A stretch of DNA of 9,512 nt from JBDSYA01 sp039925865 (lineage in GTDB: Bacteria; Bacteroidota; Ignavibacteria; Tepidaquicellales; Tepidaquicellaceae): assembly GCA_039925865.1 (NCBI GenBank), contig JBDSYA010000282.1:1-9512 (forward strand), given 5' to 3'. Position numbers and translations under genes: made by a program. The notes beneath the pieces were generated by a model. That model was not told the origin of the DNA. It was given only the letters and a program-made list of their open reading frames with translations, and did no database searches. Positions 4,261 to 9,512 of the stretch are shown one piece after another. Each line of letters starts with the position of its first letter. Position 1 is the stretch's first letter.

Positions 4261-6045
4261 ATGTCAAAACAAAAAAATATTTTAAAGATGTTATCGTTTT
4301 TATCGATAATATTATTAGTTGTAGTTGTAGCATGCTCATCCAAGAAGAAACAGGTGGTGGCTGAAGTCGGAGATGAAAAAATTTATTTGGAGGATTTTGA
4401 AAAGCAATATATGAAGACAGTCAATAATATTGATTCTGCTAAAAATTCAAACATGGAAAAAAGGAAAGAATTTTTAGATCTGCTTGTTAAATTCAGATTA
4501 AAAGTAAAAGAAGCACGTGATAAAGGAATGTTGAAAGCTGATGATATACAAAATGATCTGAAAATGTATAAAGAAAACTTTCTTACATCGTTTTTGATAG
4601 ATAAGGAAATCGTAGAACCAAATATTAAAAAATTATACGAAAGAAAAGAATACGAATTGAGAGCTTCTCATATTCTGATCAACCTTCCCCAGCAAAATAT
4701 AACTCCAGAAGATTCAATAAAAGCATATCAGAAAGCAAAAGATGCCATTAAAAAACTGAAAGACGGTGTTGACTTTTCAGCAGTTGCGCAGGAATATTCA
4801 GATGATCAGTCTGCAAAACAAAATGGCGGAGATCTTTATTATTTCACAGCGGGTATGACCGTCCCTGAATTTGAAGATGCCATTTATTCAATGAAGGTAG
4901 GAGATTATACAAAAGAGCCGATCAGAACAATGTTTGGACTTCATATTGTAAAAATTACTGATAAGAGAAAAAGAAGTGAAGGAATAAAAGCATCACATAT
5001 ACTCATTCAGGATCAAAAGGATAGTGCAGGGATGGTAATCGATTCAATGGGTACTTATAATAAAGCAAAAGAAGTTATGGCAAGAATAAAAAACGGGGAA
5101 GATTTTTCAAAAGTAGCGCAGGAAGTTTCACAGGATCCCGGCTCGAAAGATAAAGGCGGAGATCTTGGTTTTTTTGACAGGAGAAGAATGGTTCAGCCGT
5201 TTGACAGTGTTGCATTTACATTAAAGGTAGGAGAAGTTTCAGACCTTGTGAGAACGCCCTTCGGGTGGCATATTATAAAAGTAACTGAAATAAAACCTTA
5301 CCAGTCATTTGAAAAACAAAAAGAAACACTCAAGGGTGAATTTAAAAAAGGACCTCAGTTTAAAAAAGACTATACAAAATTTTTAGAAGATGCTAAAAAA
5401 GATTACAAATTTGTAATCAAACAAGCTGAAGCAGACTTTTTTATATCAAAATTTGATTCGACAAAATCCGTTTCTGCTGTTAACATGGATAGCATATTTA
5501 CAACTGAAGAAAAATCCAGAGTGATCGCAACATATAAAGACGGTGAAATCAAGATCGCTGACATAATTACTTATCTCACAAAAAACCGCGACAATGCTTC
5601 AAACCTTGCTAACACGGCAACTCTGACAAGAATAATCGAAGGTACAGCCGATACACCTTTGATGTATAAAGTAGCAATCAAAGAAGGTGTTGAAAAAGAT
5701 CCTGAATATCTTGCACAGCTTACTGAATATGAGAACGGACTACTGAGTTTCAAAGTAGATCAGGAAGAACTCTGGAGAAAAATTAAAATTACTCCCGAGG
5801 ATATGCAGAATTATTATGAAACAAATAAAAGTAAATACACTAACATCAATAATAGTCCCACACCAACCGGTACTGATAGTGGTGGAGTAACAACCAGACC
5901 GTTTGAAGAAGTGAAGTCTGAAATTTCCAACACACTTCAGCAGGAGAAGTTTAAAAGTATGGAAAAAGAATTTGTTGATAACTTAAAAAAGAAATATCCC
6001 GTAAAGGTCAATGAAGCAATTTTAATTGAAGCATTTAAAGAATAA
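4261..6045 (+). CDS. Lipoprotein parvulin-type prolyl isomerase, two PpiC domains
   Basis: This 594-residue periplasmic folding factor is probably anchored to a membrane by lipid. Residues 1-25 form a lipoprotein signal: a Lys-rich start, a hydrophobic core 11-23, and lipobox VVAC with Cys25. The residues after Cys are SSKKK, without the acidic export signal of surface lipoproteins in Bacteroidota, so a periplasm-facing location is likely. Residues 30-130 resemble the SurA N-terminal chaperone region. Two parvulin domains follow: 131-233 (ASHILI, GGDLYYF, FGLHIVKI) and 240-342 (ASHILIQ, GGDLGFF, FGWHIIKV). Both keep the motif histidines, so both may be active in cis-trans prolyl isomerisation. 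Residues 420-594 look like a second chaperone half whose isomerase domain has been replaced by a Ser/Thr/Pro/Gly linker (about 528-547). It is the first gene of the operon, and its TAA is followed three bases later by the SurA-like gene in the same frame. The leader is A-rich with no Shine-Dalgarno site. Confidence 0.92.
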   Translation: MSKQKNILKMLSFLSIILLVVVVACSSKKKQVVAEVGDEKIYLEDFEKQYMKTVNNIDSAKNSNMEKRKEFLDLLVKFRLKVKEARDKGMLKADDIQNDLKMYKENFLTSFLIDKEIVEPNIKKLYERKEYELRASHILINLPQQNITPEDSIKAYQKAKDAIKKLKDGVDFSAVAQEYSDDQSAKQNGGDLYYFTAGMTVPEFEDAIYSMKVGDYTKEPIRTMFGLHIVKITDKRKRSEGIKASHILIQDQKDSAGMVIDSMGTYNKAKEVMARIKNGEDFSKVAQEVSQDPGSKDKGGDLGFFDRRRMVQPFDSVAFTLKVGEVSDLVRTPFGWHIIKVTEIKPYQSFEKQKETLKGEFKKGPQFKKDYTKFLEDAKKDYKFVIKQAEADFFISKFDSTKSVSAVNMDSIFTTEEKSRVIATYKDGEIKIADIITYLTKNRDNASNLANTATLTRIIEGTADTPLMYKVAIKEGVEKDPEYLAQLTEYENGLLSFKVDQEELWRKIKITPEDMQNYYETNKSKYTNINNSPTPTGTDSGGVTTRPFEEVKSEISNTLQQEKFKSMEKEFVDNLKKKYPVKVNEAILIEAFKE

Positions 6046-6048
6046 AAT

Positions 6049-7329
6049 TTGAGAAGCATAGAGTTTTTAACAGTACTTATAATAATGGTTTGCGGAACTG
6101 CCGCTTTCACGCAAGTCGAAGGCGACAGGATCATCGCAGTGATCGGTAATGAGATCATTACAGAATCTGATTTTCAATATCAGGTTCAATTATATGCCAG
6201 ACAAAACCAGATAAGTGAGATCTCGCCTTATCTCGCACAGCAGCTTTTCCAGCAGCTTATTACAAATAAAATAATTCTGGCAAAAGCTGAGCAGGATAGT
6301 ATATTAGTTACAGATGATGAAATTGAAAGAGAGCTTGAAGGAAGAATTAAAACTCTTACGGAGCAAGTGGGCTCGCAGCAAAGACTTGAAGAGTTGTACG
6401 GTATGTCTCAAAGTAAGATCAAAACTCTTTTAAGAGAAGATCTTAAAAAAAATATGAAGATCGAAAGGCTTAAGCGAAAACAATTTCAGAGTGGCATTAG
6501 AGTTACCGAACGAGAGGTCGGAGATTTTTATAATACTTATAAAGACAGCCTTCCTGATGTCAGCGAGGAGTTTGAAGTTGCTCATGTTTTCCTTGAAAGA
6601 AAAGTTAGTGATTCCGAAAAAATGGAAGCGAAGAGGATCGCTCAGCTTATTCTTGACAGTATAAAACAGGGATCAGATTTTTCTGAGCTTGCAAAGAGAA
6701 ATTCATCAGATTCAATGTCAGCAATAGCGGGAGGTGATCTTGGTTATGCAAAAAAAGGGACATTTGTCAAAGAGTTTGAAGAAACTGTTTACGGATTGAA
6801 AGTCGGTGAAGTTTCTGATGTCGTAGAAACACAATTTGGTTATCATATAATAAAACTCAACGAGAAGCAGGGTGATAAGGTTAAGAGCCAGCATATATTA
6901 GTAAGCTTTCCAAGATATGAATCATCAGATTTTGAAACGATAAATTTTTTAAAGGATTTGAAATCGAAGATTGAACGTAGTGAAATAACTTTTGAGGATG
7001 CTGCAAAACAATATTCCATGGATGACAATAATAATAAAAGCGGAGGTTATATTGGCCGCGTTCCTGCTGAACAATTAGACAGTATGACTGCAGAAAGCCT
7101 CAGAAGCCTGACTGCCGGAGAGCTATCGGAGCCTTTAAGGATCGGTAATGACAAAAATTACGGATATGAGATCTATAAATTAATCAAGATCCATTCGCCG
7201 CATAAGCTTAACATCACAGAAGATTACGAAAAGATAAAAAAATATGCCGAGACTTTTAAAGAGAATAAAGAAATGGAAAAATGGATAAATGAAATCAGAG
7301 AATCTATTTATGTTGATGTAAAAATGTGA
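6049..7329 (+). CDS. surA: SurA-like periplasmic chaperone / prolyl isomerase
   Basis: This is a 426-residue protein, nearly the length of E. coli SurA (428), with the same order of parts. It has a signal peptide (hydrophobic 6-20, cleavage near 19-22), an N-terminal chaperone region 24-165, parvulin domain P1 173-271, parvulin domain P2 276-380, and a C-terminal helix 388-418. SurA escorts unfolded outer-membrane proteins through the periplasm to the BAM complex. P1 has the full motif set (VAHVFL, GGDLGY, FGYHIIKL). In P2 the first part is kept (SQHILV, GGYIG) but the last histidine motif reads YGYEIYKL. TTG at 6049 is chosen because the preceding codons are AAT and the TAA of the lipoprotein gene, and because the next ATG (6085) would leave too short a signal peptide. 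A weak AAAG lies about eight bases upstream. Cys15 in the signal is not in a good lipobox (Val at -1), so a soluble protein is likely. Translational coupling to the gene upstream is probable. Confidence 0.9.
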   Translation: MRSIEFLTVLIIMVCGTAAFTQVEGDRIIAVIGNEIITESDFQYQVQLYARQNQISEISPYLAQQLFQQLITNKIILAKAEQDSILVTDDEIERELEGRIKTLTEQVGSQQRLEELYGMSQSKIKTLLREDLKKNMKIERLKRKQFQSGIRVTEREVGDFYNTYKDSLPDVSEEFEVAHVFLERKVSDSEKMEAKRIAQLILDSIKQGSDFSELAKRNSSDSMSAIAGGDLGYAKKGTFVKEFEETVYGLKVGEVSDVVETQFGYHIIKLNEKQGDKVKSQHILVSFPRYESSDFETINFLKDLKSKIERSEITFEDAAKQYSMDDNNNKSGGYIGRVPAEQLDSMTAESLRSLTAGELSEPLRIGNDKNYGYEIYKLIKIHSPHKLNITEDYEKIKKYAETFKENKEMEKWINEIRESIYVDVKM

Positions 7330-7395
7330 TAGCCACTTTCCCAAGATATGTATCGAAAAACTGCACGCCTCTATTCTTAAATCCAAATACCCGGA

Positions 7396-9510
7396 ATGGA
7401 TTATTCATTTAAGACTGATCTGAATTTTATATTCATCATAGCCGCGATAATTATTTCTGCTGCTGTCTCATACTTTTACTATAAAGGATCAAAGCTTGAA
7501 AATCCACAGAAAAGGATTTTCACTGTACTAAGATTTCTTTCAGTTTTTTTCATACTCCTGCTTTTAATGTCTCCGGTGATCTCCTATTTTAAAAACTTAT
7601 CTGAAAAGCCCGTCAATGTTTTTTTAATTGATAATTCGGAAAGTCTTCTTATCGAGAACAGGAATGAAAACGTGATGGAGGGCTTGAAAGAAAAGATCTT
7701 AAATGAAACTCCTGCAGGATCTGATAATCTATTTTTTCTATTCTCCGGCAATCTTTATAAGGAAATAATCCCCGGCGAATCTGAACCGGTTTATCAGGAT
7801 ATCAATAATTTTAAATCAGATCTGACTTCTACTTTGTATTCTTTACAGGAACGTCTTTCCAGAAAAAACCTTTCCACAGTAACTGTAATATCGGATGGGA
7901 TTTTAAATGAAGGCGGCAATCCTCTTACAGCAGCAAGATCTCTTAATGTACCATTTAATTATATACTTACAGGGGACACAATTCAAAAAAATGATCTGGT
8001 TGTGAAAAACCTTTTTTTCAACAAAACCTCTTTCATTGAAAGCAGCGCGCCCGTAAATGTTCAGATAAATTCATACGGCTATGATACCGATATTAAAATA
8101 AATTTATATGAAGAAGATAAACTGATAGATTCAAAAAATCTGAGAGTAAGTTCAGAGCAAAGTAACTATAATATAATTTTTAATGTGATTTCCTCCGCGG
8201 AAGCAATCGTAAAGTATAAAGTCGATATTACGGGAATCTCAGACGAGGTAACTCTTAAAAACAACTTTGAAGAATTTTTTATAAAGTTTATTGACAACAA
8301 ATTTAAAGTACTTGTTCTGGCAGGTGGGCCATCAGCTGATCTTGCATTCCTGTCCGAAGAAATAAAGAAAGTTAAGAATTTTGAAGCGACATTCTTAACG
8401 CAAAAATCATCTGCTGAATTTTATGAGGGTACTTTGCCGGACATGAATATATTTAATTCTTTTATCCTGATAGGCTATCCTACTTCGGTAACCAACCCTG
8501 TTATTTTAAATAGCATTAAAGAGAACCTCGACAGGAATAATTCTTCATTGATATTTTTTGCAAGCAGAAACACGGATTATAAAAAATTAACTTTGCTTGA
8601 AGATGATCTGCCTTTTAAGATTTCAGGTTATTCCGAATCTGAAGAAGAGACGGGTATTAAAACTGTGAGTGTTCCGGATAAAGAAATTTTTAAAAATTCC
8701 GGATTGATGTCATCTGTGAATACCTTTCCGAACATTTTTAAAACCACTTCAATTGTTTCAGCCAATCCTTCATCGGAAACGTTCCTTTTAATGAGTAGAA
8801 ATTCTTCTCCGGCACTTATTGTAGAAAGCACTGATAAGAACAGATCCGCCGCATTTATGGCATATGGATTTTATAAATGGAGGCTGAACGGCAGTAATAA
8901 TAATTCAGGAGAAGTATTGAATTATATCCTTACCAGTTCTCTTACTGCGATCACGGACAAGGAAGCTAAAAGTAAATTCTCAGCAGAAACTTCAAAAGAT
9001 GTTTATTCAAAATTTGAGAATGTGATATTCGAATCTTCAATAAATAATTTTGAACTTCAGGGCGGGGAGAGAATTAAAGTTAAAATTATCGGTAACAACT
9101 TTTCTAATGAGCTTGAACTGACTAAAAAGGGCAGCAGATATTTCCGCGGAGAATTGAATATTCCCGAAGATGGAAATTATGAGTATACTGCTGAGCTGTA
9201 TTCAAAAAATGCACTGGAGGAAAGCATAAAAGACCGTTTTTCAATTGGTGTAAATAATTTTGAATACAAATCAACGAGGGCAGATAACCTGATTCTTTCA
9301 TTACTGGCTTCTGAAAGGGCCGGAACCAATTTTACAGGAAAGACCACGGATGAAATCAGGGAATTTTTTAAATCGGCTAATGAAAAATCAAAGTCCGAAT
9401 ATAAATCTCTTCAGAACTATGAGTTGAATATAAATCCATATTATCTAATGATGGTAATCTTATTATTATGTGCTGAATGGTTTTTAAGAAAGAGGAATAA
9501 TCTGCCTTAA
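7396..9510 (+). CDS. Membrane-anchored von Willebrand A-like protein
   Basis: This is a complete 704-residue protein of the VWA / BatA-like membrane type; its exact role is unknown. Membrane helices lie at 9-28, 42-64 and 682-697. The loop between the first two (NPQKR) and the C-terminal tail (RKRNN) are positive, so the large middle part should face the periplasm. Residues 73-195 are a VWA-like domain with a full metal-binding set: DNSES (Asp79, Ser81, Ser83), Thr144 and Asp167 in ISDG. Residues about 200-297 look like an Ig-type beta domain. Residues 302-395 (FKVLVLAGGPSADLAFL, then FILIGYP) resemble the glutamine-amidotransferase-like fold found in this family, with no catalytic Cys visible. 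Residues about 550-618 form a second Ig-like segment. The gene starts 66 bases after the SurA-like gene; CGGA precedes the ATG and an in-frame TAA lies at 7378-7380. That gap shows no terminator, so cotranscription with the chaperone genes is likely. Metal-dependent VWA domains usually bind protein partners. Confidence 0.88.
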   Translation: MDYSFKTDLNFIFIIAAIIISAAVSYFYYKGSKLENPQKRIFTVLRFLSVFFILLLLMSPVISYFKNLSEKPVNVFLIDNSESLLIENRNENVMEGLKEKILNETPAGSDNLFFLFSGNLYKEIIPGESEPVYQDINNFKSDLTSTLYSLQERLSRKNLSTVTVISDGILNEGGNPLTAARSLNVPFNYILTGDTIQKNDLVVKNLFFNKTSFIESSAPVNVQINSYGYDTDIKINLYEEDKLIDSKNLRVSSEQSNYNIIFNVISSAEAIVKYKVDITGISDEVTLKNNFEEFFIKFIDNKFKVLVLAGGPSADLAFLSEEIKKVKNFEATFLTQKSSAEFYEGTLPDMNIFNSFILIGYPTSVTNPVILNSIKENLDRNNSSLIFFASRNTDYKKLTLLEDDLPFKISGYSESEEETGIKTVSVPDKEIFKNSGLMSSVNTFPNIFKTTSIVSANPSSETFLLMSRNSSPALIVESTDKNRSAAFMAYGFYKWRLNGSNNNSGEVLNYILTSSLTAITDKEAKSKFSAETSKDVYSKFENVIFESSINNFELQGGERIKVKIIGNNFSNELELTKKGSRYFRGELNIPEDGNYEYTAELYSKNALEESIKDRFSIGVNNFEYKSTRADNLILSLLASERAGTNFTGKTTDEIREFFKSANEKSKSEYKSLQNYELNINPYYLMMVILLLCAEWFLRKRNNLP

Positions 9511-9512
9511 AA

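Noticed and set aside
6043..6048. Recoded stop codon joining the two chaperone genes
   Set aside because: TAA also ends other genes here in the normal way, and the second gene begins with its own signal peptide, so two proteins are more likely.
7348..7380. Ten-codon ATG frame in the spacer before the VWA gene
   Set aside because: It is too short to tell from chance, and there is no ribosome binding site to support it.
7180..7386. Minus-strand open frame over the end of the SurA-like gene
   Set aside because: It is the antisense shadow of the coding C-terminus and runs into the spacer; its product is low-complexity and unlike any family I know.

Overview
The window is strongly AT-rich. It has A-rich leaders instead of clear Shine-Dalgarno sites, GTG and TTG starts alongside ATG, and long divergent intergenic regions. 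Protein content is an outer-membrane chaperone operon, a von Willebrand A (VWA) membrane protein with Ig-like segments, and a DnaQ/UvrC-type fusion nuclease. Together these suggest a Gram-negative bacterium of the Bacteroidota / Ignavibacteriota / Chlorobi group. This is an inference from gene content and style; no marker gene is present. TAA and TGA are both used as ordinary stops.

Layout: (1) 1-349, minus strand: start of a receiver-like (CheY-fold) protein, cut off by the window edge. (2) 350-833: divergent intergenic region with copy 1 of a dispersed hairpin repeat. (3) 834-1907, plus: uncharacterised polytopic membrane protein. (4) 1908-1946: very short convergent spacer with an all-AT palindrome. 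(5) 1947-3647, minus: DEDDh exonuclease fused to the N-terminal half of UvrC. (6) 3648-4260: divergent intergenic region with a strong 19-bp hairpin, an imperfect operator-like palindrome and copy 2 of the repeat. (7) 4261-9510, plus: a probable three-gene operon of a lipoprotein parvulin, a SurA-like periplasmic chaperone and a membrane-anchored VWA protein.

The three-gene operon is a coherent envelope module. The lipoprotein prolyl isomerase and SurA would escort outer-membrane or secreted proteins through the periplasm. The topology signals of the VWA protein put its large domain in the same compartment. The exonuclease/UvrC-like protein is a DNA-repair enzyme with its own promoter region.

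The most unusual non-coding signal is the repeat pair (406-644 and 3952-4157). Each copy forms a long hairpin built of CACAAAG-type units. Copy 1 has an extra unit in both arms that still pairs, so the structure has been kept although the arm length changed. The apical loop is nearly identical in the two copies. I found no tRNA, rRNA, CRISPR array, transposase or phage gene. The proteins belong to recognisable families or are of unknown function, and I do not see a clear multi-gene novel defence or biosynthetic system.
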